Shown one piece after another: positions 25,501-34,898 of a stretch of DNA of 64,000 bases (position 1 is the first letter of the stretch; the number at the start of each line of letters is the position of its first letter). Under the pieces are notes generated by a model, which searched no databases, was not told the origin of the DNA, and saw nothing but the letters and a program-made list of their open reading frames with translations. A program made the position numbers and the translations under genes. Origin of the DNA: Alteromonas sp. KUL106 (GTDB taxonomy: Bacteria; Pseudomonadota; Gammaproteobacteria; Enterobacterales; Alteromonadaceae); contig NZ_BLIG01000001.1 of the NCBI RefSeq assembly GCF_009811415.1, positions 124,001-188,000 of the forward strand, written 5' to 3'.

Positions 25501-27774
25501 CTAATTACACATCGCAGAGAGTTGCCCTGTTACCGTAATGGTTTTTGACGCAGATGGGACCAACTCGCCATTTTCATCGCGCGCATTAACAAAGAGCATA
25601 TAATCACCCGGAGGGACTACCGCTTGCTGCGAGGGCATTTGTACGACAATTCTATCTGAGTTGTAACGCACTATAGGGAGTACTACGCTGCGCTGATCAC
25701 CATCGATAAGATGCGTGATGTTTGTCCGTCGTATCAACACCACCGACTCAATATTCCCGTTCATTTTAGCGGTTGCCGCATCGGTGTTTCTGAGACCAAT
25801 ACGAAAGCGTTCTCCTACAGCAACAGTTTTGCTTCGTGTTCCGATTGAGGGGCGGTCACCAAACATGTAGGCCGGTTTGTAGATTTCAAAAGAAGGATCT
25901 CTGCCGTCATTAGGTGAGAAGCCAGGTAGCGTCACGCTATAAGCATAAGCGGTGTTGATAGGTGCATGTCCACCTATTAGCACGCTTCCGTCTGGCAACA
26001 GTGCCGCGGAGTTATGATAGGTACGCGGTCGATTTTGCTCGGCAACTTGTCTAAATGTTTCGGTCTCAGGGTCAAAAATTTCAGCTTTTAAAATGGGCTT
26101 ACCTGCGCCAGGTAACACTACCTCATCCCTGTCAGCTCCCGATACCACGAGTACTTCTCCGGTAGGTAGTAGCACGCCCGTACCGTACCAACGCCCCTGC
26201 TGAAGGCTTCCGGTAGAGCGCGAGTCATACAGCATTTTCTCTCCGTCAATCGTTACAGAATCGATACGCGCTAAGTTCGTTCCCACGTAAAGGCCAGGGC
26301 TTGTCGCAGCAACACCTGTGAGCACACCGCCAGCGGTAAGGAACTCTGCTTTATTGTATGTCCCATTTTCATCCGGTGTTAGCGGCATCATCATGGAAAA
26401 CGTTGAGCCTCTAAACCCTGCTCCAAGCAGCGCCTGCACATCAGCAAGTCGATATGGGTCGTCGATAATAGGTGCGAGCGCATCAAAGGGATTTGCAATA
26501 AATTCTTCCGTTAGTCCAGTTAGTAAACCGCTTAACGATTCATCAGCCTGTGTGTTAGTAACATTGAGGAAGCTCGCCAAGTCTGAAATACCCGCTTCGC
26601 TTAAATGAAGCGGTAAGCCGGCAAAGCCTAGATCAGCCCACGTTTTTGATTGAGGGTCGTAAGCCGCCACAATATTCCATAGCGCTTGATCGTAGCTTTG
26701 TCCGAAAGGATTGAAAGCTTGCCCGCCCCCGTTGTAGAACACGTGCCCATTAGGGAGTAGATGCAACCTCGGATACAACGGCAATGACCGCTCTGCCAAG
26801 GGGCCATTGTCTGTCCACTCTCCACACGATGTATCGTATGTTTCAGTGACGGTCACATTGCGACCCGACGTTTCTGGGCGGGTTAAATAAACAGGTTTAA
26901 CGAGCTTAGTCACACCACTCGCAACCAGCACGTTGCCGTTAGCGAGTGATAAAGCACTCGGATACCAGCGCCCAAAATTCATGTCCCCCGTTTTTCGCCA
27001 ACTGTTATCTTCAGGGTTGAAAATACGGCTATTCTTCAAGCCCTCTAACTCAGAAAGCCCAAAATTAATTGGTTCACCCAATAGGCTCGTACTTACCCCC
27101 GGTTCGTGGTAGTAATCGGTGCCACCCACCGCCATGAGTTCGCCGTTGGGCAAGCCCACTAAATCAGCACAAAATAGGGCGCCATCATTATTGGTTCTAT
27201 CGTCATCTGTATTTAAATCAAGCGGCAGAGATGTACCCAAAAGACCGGTAATGTCGCCAATTATGGTTTCAGAATCGTTGCCATCTGGGTTTGCGCCAGC
27301 GTCTACAGGAGAAGGTGCAATCCAACTCGCGCTCTCATTTTTCATGGTCAACACGCGGGTTTGGTCGTTAATAATGGCGGAGCCAATTTCCAGCAAAGCG
27401 TTATACTCAACGTTTTCAGTGCCTTCTAACGCGTTAAAGTAGAGAATTCGGCCATCGTTCAACAGTGCTAAACTACCCGCCGCAGGTTTGCACTTAAGCA
27501 CGCCGTCTTCATTTTCTTCGCACTTACCGTTATCAGGGTAGTTGTTGAGAGGATTAGTGATGTTAGTGTTGTCTTGGTCGGGAAACTCGCCCGTAACCAG
27601 CGGCTCTTCGAATGGGTCAGTGAAAATACCCTGCTGCTCACAAACAGCCATATTTGAGCATTCTGGCGTAACGATTGGCACTTTGCCTTTATTGCGATCA
27701 GCGAGAGCGAAGTGAGAGGTTATACTTAAAGTAAGTAATGTAAGTGTAGGTACTAACAGTGGACGTTTGTGCAT
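25501..27774 (-). CDS. Secreted copper-radical oxidase (galactose/glyoxal oxidase-type, kelch + DUF1929)
   Basis: This 757-residue protein has a signal peptide (residues 1-25) and kelch-propeller repeats, ending in the DUF1929 domain. The residues expected for a copper-radical oxidase can all be placed: Cys202 (ALFCADLVGLPNGE), Tyr271 (GRWYPSALSL), Tyr586-His587 (RTYHNSAALLPDG) and His688 (NITHLIDGDQRS). In galactose oxidase these are Cys228, Tyr272, Tyr495, His496 and His581; the Cys-Tyr pair forms the thioether cofactor. It would oxidise an alcohol or aldehyde to give H2O2 outside the cytoplasm; the substrate is unknown. The next gene starts 12 bp after its stop. Several Cys in the N-terminal 100 residues suggest a disulfide-rich cap. 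Confidence 0.88.
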   Translation of the reverse strand: MHKRPLLVPTLTLLTLSITSHFALADRNKGKVPIVTPECSNMAVCEQQGIFTDPFEEPLVTGEFPDQDNTNITNPLNNYPDNGKCEENEDGVLKCKPAAGSLALLNDGRILYFNALEGTENVEYNALLEIGSAIINDQTRVLTMKNESASWIAPSPVDAGANPDGNDSETIIGDITGLLGTSLPLDLNTDDDRTNNDGALFCADLVGLPNGELMAVGGTDYYHEPGVSTSLLGEPINFGLSELEGLKNSRIFNPEDNSWRKTGDMNFGRWYPSALSLANGNVLVASGVTKLVKPVYLTRPETSGRNVTVTETYDTSCGEWTDNGPLAERSLPLYPRLHLLPNGHVFYNGGGQAFNPFGQSYDQALWNIVAAYDPQSKTWADLGFAGLPLHLSEAGISDLASFLNVTNTQADESLSGLLTGLTEEFIANPFDALAPIIDDPYRLADVQALLGAGFRGSTFSMMMPLTPDENGTYNKAEFLTAGGVLTGVAATSPGLYVGTNLARIDSVTIDGEKMLYDSRSTGSLQQGRWYGTGVLLPTGEVLVVSGADRDEVVLPGAGKPILKAEIFDPETETFRQVAEQNRPRTYHNSAALLPDGSVLIGGHAPINTAYAYSVTLPGFSPNDGRDPSFEIYKPAYMFGDRPSIGTRSKTVAVGERFRIGLRNTDAATAKMNGNIESVVLIRRTNITHLIDGDQRSVVLPIVRYNSDRIVVQMPSQQAVVPPGDYMLFVNARDENGELVPSASKTITVTGQLSAMCN

Positions 27775-27920
27775 TGTGGCATCCTATTATCGTTGAGTTA
27801 TCACGCTGTTTAACTTGAGCTTTCATTGATTAACAATCACTCAAATGTAAACAACATGTAAACCAAACGACTGAGATGGATGCCTGGATGCAGTTTTTTT
27901 AAATTTATTTTTTTAAATTT

Positions 27921-28928
27921 TTATTTCTTATTATTAGCCTTCATTCTGCGGCTCTGTTCTTGGCGTTTCTCTTCTCGCTTTTCTTTTCGGTCTTTCTTAT
28001 CTGGCGTGAGCGATCCGGTTTTGAACTTTGCTTTACGCTTGGCTTTTGCTTCAGCTCGCTTTATCGCTTCCAGCTCCATTTCTTTTTTCTCTACTTCTAG
28101 CATTTCAGGGGTTTCTAGGGTAATTCGCCCTAATTTTCCTGACTGCAGTTCTTTAAGCAGAATTTCGCATATTTTGTGAAGGTTAACGCGTCCCCCAGCC
28201 TGAATTGCTCCCCGATTTTTTGCGGCCGCTTCTAAAAACTCAATCTCTGTATCGGGCAATTCATCAAGCTTATAGCGTTCTTTAATCACTTCTGGATAGG
28301 CTTTAATAAGATAATCAGCAGCAAAAAAGCCCACATCATCGTATTCCATGGCGGTGTTTTTCACTGCGCCAGACGAAGCCAGACGATAGATAGAATGTGG
28401 ATTCTCTAGCTTAGGCCATAGCACTCCAGGTGTATCAAATAAGATAATGCCGCTACCTAAATTAATACGCTGTTGACTTTTGGTAACCGCTGGCTCGTTT
28501 CCGGTTTTTGCAATAATTCGGTCAGCCAATATATTAATTAACGTTGATTTCCCTACATTGGGAATGCCCGTGATCATGGCTTTTATCGCTTTGGGTTGGC
28601 CTTCCTTGTAAGAGCAGATGCTTTTGACAAGCTGCATGATCTGCTTGCTGTTTCCCGGGTTATCACTCGACGTCGTAATAGTTTTAACGCCCCGCTCTTT
28701 CTCTAAACTTTCCTGCCAACGCGCGGTTATTTCTGGGTCAGCTAAATCGTACTTATTCAGAATTTTAATACAGGGTTTATCTCCACGTATTTTCGCAATT
28801 TCTGGATTTTCACTGGAGTATGGAATACGTGCATCAAGTACTTCAATAAGAATATCCACTTGATTCAGCGACTCTTTTATTTCTTTTAGGGCTTTATGCA
28901 TATGCCCCGGGAACCATTGTAGTGCCAT
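27921..28928 (-). CDS. Ribosome-biogenesis GTPase YlqF/RbgA family
   Basis: The G motifs are circularly permuted, as in this family: G4 NKYD (residues 58-61) comes first, then G1 GIPNVGKST (121-129) and G3 DTPG (165-168). The protein starts MALQWFPGHM, a well-conserved start. The 335 residues end in a highly basic, lysine-rich tail (about 285-335) that is probably disordered and RNA-binding. It is thought to help late assembly of the large ribosomal subunit in the cytoplasm. The TrmH-family gene is 38 bp upstream on the same strand. An AT-rich tail (27897-27930), with a run of T on the plus strand, follows. Confidence 0.92.
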   Translation of the reverse strand: MALQWFPGHMHKALKEIKESLNQVDILIEVLDARIPYSSENPEIAKIRGDKPCIKILNKYDLADPEITARWQESLEKERGVKTITTSSDNPGNSKQIMQLVKSICSYKEGQPKAIKAMITGIPNVGKSTLINILADRIIAKTGNEPAVTKSQQRINLGSGIILFDTPGVLWPKLENPHSIYRLASSGAVKNTAMEYDDVGFFAADYLIKAYPEVIKERYKLDELPDTEIEFLEAAAKNRGAIQAGGRVNLHKICEILLKELQSGKLGRITLETPEMLEVEKKEMELEAIKRAEAKAKRKAKFKTGSLTPDKKDRKEKREEKRQEQSRRMKANNKK

Positions 28929-28966
28929 GGTTAATTCCTATCGTAATCGAGTTGTAAACGCTGTAC

Positions 28967-29749
28967 TTAACGCCTTAGTTCATATGCGCACACATTGACA
29001 GCGCTAGCTAAATTAAGCGAGTCTATATCTCCACGTCCTGCGATGGTATAAGCGTTGGCATTGAGTGATGTCAGAGCGTCAGTAGGGACGCCTCTCGCCT
29101 CATTTCCGAAAAGGTAACACTGGTAATCACCAAACGAACGTGAAGTGATGCTCTCTCCACTCATGTCTAAACAAGCAAATCGTTCAAACCTTGATGCTAG
29201 GTCATCTAGAGAAACATTTAATTCCATGTCGACATGGAAGATAGCCCCCATGCTTGCGCGTACTACTTTTGAGTTGTAGGGATCTACGCTATTGGGACTG
29301 AGTAGTAGCGTGAATTCACCAAACCACGCTAGCGTTCTTAATATTGTGCCTAAATTCCCAGGGTCTTGAACTTCATAAAGGTAAATAAACTTGTTTCCAT
29401 CATTCGCTTGTGAGGTGCGATTCTGCGGCTCTTGTTGGACACCGCTCGACATCTTGGGAAGCGGTACACGCGCTATAATTCCCTGAGGAGATTTTGTGTC
29501 GCTTAACTGCTGCATTTGTTGAGACGAAACAGTTTCGACCTTCATGAATGGCGTTGATGAATCACAGTGATCTTTTACCCAAGATTCATAATCTGAGGTT
29601 ACATAAAGTGTAATTCCGCGAGTATTCTCAACGCCCTTTTTGACGACCTTAAGCAACTCTAAAACTAAGTGCTCTCCTTCCACCAAATAAAATCCAAACT
29701 GGGTTCGATATTTCTTTTGGTGAAGCTTTTTTACGTCGCTTAGTTTCAT
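28967..29749 (-). CDS. TrmH/SpoU-family RNA 2'-O-methyltransferase
   Basis: The 260-residue protein has an N-terminal substrate-binding domain (about residues 1-95, KKYRTQFGFYLVEGEHLVLELL) and a SPOUT domain with three motifs: YEVQDPGNLGTILRT (motif 1), YLFGNEARGVP (motif 2) and SLNLASAVNVCAYE (motif 3), the knot region that binds S-adenosylmethionine. It methylates a ribose in rRNA or tRNA; which one cannot be told from sequence. It is immediately upstream of the YlqF-type GTPase (38-bp gap, same strand), which links two ribosome-related functions in a probable operon. Confidence 0.9.
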   Translation of the reverse strand: MKLSDVKKLHQKKYRTQFGFYLVEGEHLVLELLKVVKKGVENTRGITLYVTSDYESWVKDHCDSSTPFMKVETVSSQQMQQLSDTKSPQGIIARVPLPKMSSGVQQEPQNRTSQANDGNKFIYLYEVQDPGNLGTILRTLAWFGEFTLLLSPNSVDPYNSKVVRASMGAIFHVDMELNVSLDDLASRFERFACLDMSGESITSRSFGDYQCYLFGNEARGVPTDALTSLNANAYTIAGRGDIDSLNLASAVNVCAYELRR

Positions 29750-29837
29750 TAATTCAGGCCTTTTCTTAACTTTCGGCGCAAGTGTAAGGTATACAGCGCA
29801 AAACGCAAAGCGACATGTCGTAATGGCCGTTTAATGT

Positions 29838-30695
29838 TTATCGTTCTGATCGAACCGTGATGCGCTCTGGCATATTGAGAATAGCGTTTGACAACCCAAG
29901 CGCATAGCCCAACCCTTCGTTATCTACTATATGAGCAGGAAGGTAAAACATTTTAAGCGCTTTTGTACCATGCATTGCAGCATCGATTCGATGCCATCGC
30001 CCATCAAGCCACACCTCATTCCATGCGTGCCCATAAGCTTCAATGGTGTCTTCATCCTCTACGATAACTGTCCCTATAATAACTCTTGCGGGTATCGCAA
30101 GCGCACGAGCTATTGCAGCAGCAAGTACCGAATATTCGGTGCAGTCTCCACTTTTTGACTTAGCCACTGTTGATGCAAAAGAAAAACTATGAATATAAGA
30201 GGGTTGTGAGATATAGCTAGCCATGAATTTTTCAATATCGTCCGCAACCGATACAGAATTGTGCACCTCTGCTTGTTCGCGGCTATATTCCGTTAAAAAT
30301 TCGGCCACCACTCTTTGTACAGAGTCCTCTTCAAAATCAATAACAAAGGTGTTTGCCTTATAATTAGCAAGCGCTTCGGGAGTCGGTTCTGATGCGCTTT
30401 CTAACGAATCACTAAGCGATATCGAAAGTAAACTGCTCTCATTATCTTTCTGTTGGGAGACCGCTATACCTCTCCAGTTCGATAAGACCGCGGTTGCAGA
30501 ATCAGGCGCATAAACTCTAACATCCAATAATATTTGCTGATGGAGTGGTAATGAAACTTCTTCACTGATAATCAATGGAATATGCGCAAAGTAAGGAGAA
30601 CTTTGCGCATAACCTGCATGACTAAAAAGAAGGCTCGATAGCATTACAGTTATAGTGCAAAGGCTTTTGAGCGATTTCAAATGTCTAAGCTTCAT
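29838..30695 (-). CDS. Secreted transglutaminase-like protein
   Basis: The 285-residue protein has a signal peptide (to about residue 31, HAGYAQ). It carries a transglutaminase-like core with Cys185 (KSGDCTEYSVLAAAIAR), His223 (YGHAWNEVWLDG) and Asp238 (WHRIDAA), the full Cys-His-Asp triad. Such domains act as proteases, peptidases or transglutaminases. The gene begins 18 bp after the 423-residue secreted protein gene (30714-31949), so the two form an operon and may work together in the periplasm. No ribosome site is clear before the ATG at 30695. The N-terminal half (about 32-120) has no recognised motif. Confidence 0.82.
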   Translation of the reverse strand: MKLRHLKSLKSLCTITVMLSSLLFSHAGYAQSSPYFAHIPLIISEEVSLPLHQQILLDVRVYAPDSATAVLSNWRGIAVSQQKDNESSLLSISLSDSLESASEPTPEALANYKANTFVIDFEEDSVQRVVAEFLTEYSREQAEVHNSVSVADDIEKFMASYISQPSYIHSFSFASTVAKSKSGDCTEYSVLAAAIARALAIPARVIIGTVIVEDEDTIEAYGHAWNEVWLDGRWHRIDAAMHGTKALKMFYLPAHIVDNEGLGYALGLSNAILNMPERITVRSER

Positions 30696-30713
30696 TGTGC
30701 ATGCCCATGCATT

Positions 30714-31949
30714 TTATAGATTGGTCGGTTTGCCAGATACGTACATAGGCATAATGTCAAACTCAATGGGCCCCATTTTAACTTGCGCCTCCTGCATGAT
30801 GAAATCTTCATCAACGGTATACTCAACCTTAAAGCCCTCAATCTCAGCAAGCAATTCTAGCAAACCATTTTTTTGGCCCTTTTTATACATCACAGTAGAT
30901 GTCGGCTGAGTTGGATCTGCGTCTACGCTCCACGTGTTATAGCGTGTAGAGTCGTTGTCTGAATTCGCTAATTTCTGCGTTTCAAGGTAAGTGCCATAAT
31001 TCGAAATAAATACACCATCGTATAAAAGCTCAGAACTTACCGACTTCCCCTGAATTTCTCCATCTATGACCCACTTTTCTTCTGGCCTAGAAACACCAAT
31101 GGAAGAACTGAGTTCACCATTTTCCACAGTGTACGCATAAGAATTGATCAAGGTGCCATCGGAATGGCCCCATGAGCGCACTACAGAATCGGTTGATGAA
31201 ACTGTATTAGCGTCTACAGGAAGAATTAATGAGGTAGTTTCAACTATTTCCACATCTCCATCTGCGTCTTTAGAGAATTTTTCAGACACAATACCTACTA
31301 GTTCCCCCTGCATTGTCATTCCATTTATGGCAAAAAAGAAGGGCTGCACTTGTGCCGTTTTATCAACAGCGTTAACAAACGAGTTGAATACATTTTTGAA
31401 GGTATCTCGATAGCCAATTTCATTATGCAAACAAACCTGCAATCCATTCGCAGACTCCGCAGACATGCCCTTGATCAATCCAGCAACCCGTTCATCAGAG
31501 TCTCCTAAATTATAGAGAATGTTGTAACTAAATACGGGAGTGCTGCCTAAGGTCGAAATATCTAAGCTGAAATTATACTGGCTTTCCACTGCCTTATTTA
31601 GCGTTGTTGAGATATTAGTTATTGAAAATTTCATCATGCTGATAAGCGAATTAGCTAAGCCGTCATAATCTTTAAAAGCCCAACATTCAACAGGTGTTTC
31701 AGAGCCGATATCCACCGTAAAATACCAGTAATCCTCGACGGATTGTGCGCCTGACCACGTACCCACTCCAATAGCATTTAATGGAAACGCAGGCAGAGAT
31801 ATTCTAGTGTGCGGCAGACCCTTTGCCTCTTTTGATAAAGATTTATTGAACCACTCAGGCAACTGCTCGCTCGTGATATAGTTTTTAGCACTGACGGGCA
31901 CTACCATAGTTAGCGTTGTTAGCAAAAAAAACAGCAGATATGTTTTCAT
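30714..31949 (-). CDS. Secreted protein of unknown function, paired with the transglutaminase-like gene
   Basis: From the ATG at 31949 (MKTYLLFFLLTTLTMVVPVSA signal peptide; GGGA 11 nt upstream) the mature protein has about 390 residues, mostly beta-type sequence without a family I recognise. The second half reads like a lipocalin-like or barrel fold with repeated short strands (LLYDGVFISNYGTYLETQ, STVMYKKGQKNGLLEL). An in-frame ATG 36 bp upstream would put a charged tail before the signal peptide and is less likely. It precedes the transglutaminase-like gene by 18 bp and probably forms an operon with it. A role in envelope modification is a guess. Confidence 0.75.
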   Translation of the reverse strand: MKTYLLFFLLTTLTMVVPVSAKNYITSEQLPEWFNKSLSKEAKGLPHTRISLPAFPLNAIGVGTWSGAQSVEDYWYFTVDIGSETPVECWAFKDYDGLANSLISMMKFSITNISTTLNKAVESQYNFSLDISTLGSTPVFSYNILYNLGDSDERVAGLIKGMSAESANGLQVCLHNEIGYRDTFKNVFNSFVNAVDKTAQVQPFFFAINGMTMQGELVGIVSEKFSKDADGDVEIVETTSLILPVDANTVSSTDSVVRSWGHSDGTLINSYAYTVENGELSSSIGVSRPEEKWVIDGEIQGKSVSSELLYDGVFISNYGTYLETQKLANSDNDSTRYNTWSVDADPTQPTSTVMYKKGQKNGLLELLAEIEGFKVEYTVDEDFIMQEAQVKMGPIEFDIMPMYVSGKPTNL

Positions 31950-32015
31950 TATTTTTAAAATCCCTTTCTTGTTATCAATACTCATTCGTTATCGCTTAAG
32001 CTTTCTATATGTGAT

Positions 32016-34046
32016 TTACTCTTCAGCAACAACATAAATTTCACCGTCGTAGATACCCTGAACGGTCAGCTTTTGACTTGCCAAAGCCTGAAGATAATCA
32101 ATATGTGCCTGCTCAACTTTCTGGCCTGGAACAATCAACGGGATACCTGGAGGATACGGCGTTATGAGGCCTGCCGCTATTCGCCCAATACTGTTTTGCC
32201 ATGCAATAGCTTCCCTTGGACTGAAAAACGCTTTCGACGGAAGGTCATCCAACTGAATAGGCGGAATATCTGCAGGCAACGGGCTTTTGCTCTTGCGCTT
32301 GCTTAAGTTAACGGCACCATCATCAAGACGTTTTAGTGCGTTGTATAGCCTTACAATCTTCGAGCGCATACCCCCTAGCGTAAGCAGTACTAAAATAGTG
32401 CTATGTGTAAACTTCTCTATTTCTAACCCTACTTCATCCATCAAGAAACGATGTATTTCTTGGTTTGAATAATCTAACGCCGACACATCGATTAAGATTT
32501 TAAGCGGGTCATGACCAATATTATCGCTCTCAAAGTGAGAGAACATCTTCGCAAAGTCATCGGACGACAGTATTTTGAGCCGCTTAAACTTGGCCATTTG
32601 TGACTTGAGTTCGGCAACGTTGCTGAGCAGCTCATTAAGAATTTTGTAGCCTTCCATTTCGAGCTGTTGACGACACACATCAAGCGACGCAATAAGCTGA
32701 TACTTGGGCGACGTACTGGTGTGGATTGCAAAGACTTCTTTGAAAAAGTCTTTATCGAAGTCTGGGTCATTAATGTGAATGAACGACGCTTGGGAAAACG
32801 CCGACACCACTTTGTGCGCTGAGTGAGTTATGTAATCTGCCCCTGCAGCAATTGCGGAGTAGTCACGCAACGCAGGGTGAAACAACGAATACGCGAACCA
32901 TGCTTCATCGATAAACACTTTGATGCCATGTTCATGGGCCAAATTCACCACCTGCTTAAGATCAGTAAGTAACCCGTCATAAGTACAGCCGGTTAGAACG
33001 ATTAGCTTAGCGTCAGAATTCTCTTCAATAAGCTGCTTGATTTGCGCCATTCTAGGCGGTGAGAAAATGCCATATTCAGGGTTAAACACACTGTCTAAGT
33101 ATACTGGCATCGCTCGGGCCTGAATAATGCCGTAGTGAACTGACTTGTGACAGTTTCTATCGGCAATGACTTTGTCGCCTTCGCGCAACAGCGTCTGAAG
33201 AATAATTTTGTTCGATGTAGAAGAGCCGTTCGTTACAAAATAGGAATGACGAACCTCGAAAGTATTCGCGACAGCCGCTTGCGCTTTGCCAATAGCATGG
33301 GTGCCATCTGATAGCGATCCCAGTGAGTCAACGCTTACAGACAAGTCGCTGACGAACACGTTACGCCCGAAGAAACGGTAAAAATCGCTGATATACGGTG
33401 AATTACGAAAGCTTGCTCCGCCGCTGTGTCCGGGTGTGTGCCACGAGTCATTAGACTCTACAACATAGTCTTTATATTCAGTCCAAAATGGCGTTTCGTT
33501 TCTATCGTCGAAATCGTTGATGATATATCCCAGGATAGACTCCGGGTCTGAAATAATGTCATTGCGATAGAAAAACGACTCAATACCACTGGCTTGGTTT
33601 ACGATATCCAACCCTTTTACCGCATCGCCTAGCACATATACAGGGAGCTCGGGGCGAATGCGTTTGATTGCGTCAATGACTCTGGCATTATTTTCAATGG
33701 TAGGGCTAGTGTTTGAAACCGCTTGTTTTACTGGTTTCTCGTTGTTCACCGCGCCTTCTGCATCATTATTACCCAAATGTTGAACTTCTCTAACAGGCAC
33801 AACCGGCGATAGCGATACTGAGAGTTCGCTAACTTTAGCGACAACATCCCAGCTAAAAACGACTGCCTGAATATCACCGTCTTCACGAACAAGCTGTAGA
33901 GCCTTTGCCACAGAGCTAGCCTCTAACAGACTTATTTCGACATCGCTCCTATCAAAGTAATTAATGGTATTACCTATACTTGAGGTAATTTGTTCCAGTA
34001 AGTCAACAGCATCTTCTATAACGAGTATTTTCAAATGTGGGCGCAT
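32016..34046 (-). CDS. PLP-dependent Orn/Lys/Arg decarboxylase
   Basis: The 676-residue protein has an N-terminal receiver-like wing domain (about residues 1-190, LKILVIEDAVDLL), then the PLP fold-type I decarboxylase core: WHTPGHSGGASF, SYFVTNGSSTSNK (phosphate contact), DEAW (Asp380) and SAHKVVSAFSQ with Lys412 as the PLP Schiff-base lysine. The C-terminus has the family block ITPYPPGIPLIVPG. It decarboxylates ornithine, lysine or arginine; the substrate cannot be read from sequence. Products would feed polyamine synthesis or acid resistance. It is slightly shorter than E. coli LdcI. It stands alone, divergent from the small gene at 34243. Confidence 0.9.
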   Translation of the reverse strand: MRPHLKILVIEDAVDLLEQITSSIGNTINYFDRSDVEISLLEASSVAKALQLVREDGDIQAVVFSWDVVAKVSELSVSLSPVVPVREVQHLGNNDAEGAVNNEKPVKQAVSNTSPTIENNARVIDAIKRIRPELPVYVLGDAVKGLDIVNQASGIESFFYRNDIISDPESILGYIINDFDDRNETPFWTEYKDYVVESNDSWHTPGHSGGASFRNSPYISDFYRFFGRNVFVSDLSVSVDSLGSLSDGTHAIGKAQAAVANTFEVRHSYFVTNGSSTSNKIILQTLLREGDKVIADRNCHKSVHYGIIQARAMPVYLDSVFNPEYGIFSPPRMAQIKQLIEENSDAKLIVLTGCTYDGLLTDLKQVVNLAHEHGIKVFIDEAWFAYSLFHPALRDYSAIAAGADYITHSAHKVVSAFSQASFIHINDPDFDKDFFKEVFAIHTSTSPKYQLIASLDVCRQQLEMEGYKILNELLSNVAELKSQMAKFKRLKILSSDDFAKMFSHFESDNIGHDPLKILIDVSALDYSNQEIHRFLMDEVGLEIEKFTHSTILVLLTLGGMRSKIVRLYNALKRLDDGAVNLSKRKSKSPLPADIPPIQLDDLPSKAFFSPREAIAWQNSIGRIAAGLITPYPPGIPLIVPGQKVEQAHIDYLQALASQKLTVQGIYDGEIYVVAEE

Positions 34047-34242
34047 TAAACAACCATGTATTAAATAAAGAGCAAACGGCTCTCAAACCAAAAGACTAAA
34101 ATTAGTGTAACTCTGAATTTATCCAATGTCGTGTAAACTCTTCAAAACTATAAGCTTGAGTTTCTCTAGCCAGCATAAATAGCATAAAAACACCGAGCCT
34201 TTTTAAACGAGTAAACATTCAAAATAGTGATGTACTAACGCA

Positions 34243-34584
34243 ATGATAACCGGCCACGTGCGTTTCGTATCAGCGGAACATGAAAAGGGTATGAATCAAG
34301 TTCTCCACTACGTAAAAAACGTACTTCCTTCTATTGCATCAACAAAGAAAAATACTTGGCCCATACATGATGACCACTGCTTCATGCGAGTCATCTTAGA
34401 TAACATTTGCGGATGCGCCTGGTACGAGACTATTCCCTCACCGGCCTACAAAAACCTCACTCATGAACAAGCCAGCGCCGCACTGAAACTTGCGAAGCAG
34501 ATAGCAAATGAACAAGTTTCGCTTCACGTACTTAATCAACGTTCGAAATTTTGGCGTAAAAAACAGCTAAGGTTGGACTTTTAA
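34243..34584 (+). CDS. Small protein of unknown function
   Basis: A 113-residue soluble protein with no signal peptide. It has a Cys-Gly-Cys motif (DNICGCAWYET) and a basic C-terminus (NQRSKFWRKKQLRLDF). I do not recognise the family. The next gene starts 1 bp after its stop codon, so the pair is very likely cotranscribed and translationally coupled. The intergenic space on the left holds the divergent decarboxylase start (34046). A nucleic-acid-related role is possible given the basic tail and partner, but this is only inference. Confidence 0.7.
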   Translation: MITGHVRFVSAEHEKGMNQVLHYVKNVLPSIASTKKNTWPIHDDHCFMRVILDNICGCAWYETIPSPAYKNLTHEQASAALKLAKQIANEQVSLHVLNQRSKFWRKKQLRLDF

Positions 34585-34585
34585 C

Positions 34586-34792
34586 ATGACAAAACGCACA
34601 TCACTTTACGACGCGATTTTGATTGAAGATGGACAGGACTTAGAACGAATAGTCAAAGACAAGCGGGCGCAATGGAGAGCAAATAATGCAAAGGCGCGCC
34701 GCAGGCAACGCCGGTATAAAAAGAAGCTTATTTCAGAACTTCCCCGAATTATCAGCGATATTCACAGCGCATATCCCGAAGATGATGTCTAA
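34586..34792 (+). CDS. Small basic helical protein, coupled to the upstream gene
   Basis: The 68-residue protein has a strongly basic middle (KDKRAQWRANNAKARRRQRRYKKK is the rough region, residues 24-48) and acidic ends. It reads as one long helix with a charged surface, fitting RNA or ribosome binding. The start codon overlaps the end of the upstream gene with a 1-bp gap, which indicates translational coupling. No family is recognised. Confidence 0.7.
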   Translation: MTKRTSLYDAILIEDGQDLERIVKDKRAQWRANNAKARRRQRRYKKKLISELPRIISDIHSAYPEDDV

Positions 34793-34898
34793 AGCACTAT
34801 CATAATAGATATCAATTACCTACAATCATTGCATGAAAGTTGCGCTTGAAAGAGCGTAACGTACATTAATCTCTACCTTAAAAGTGACAGGACATACC

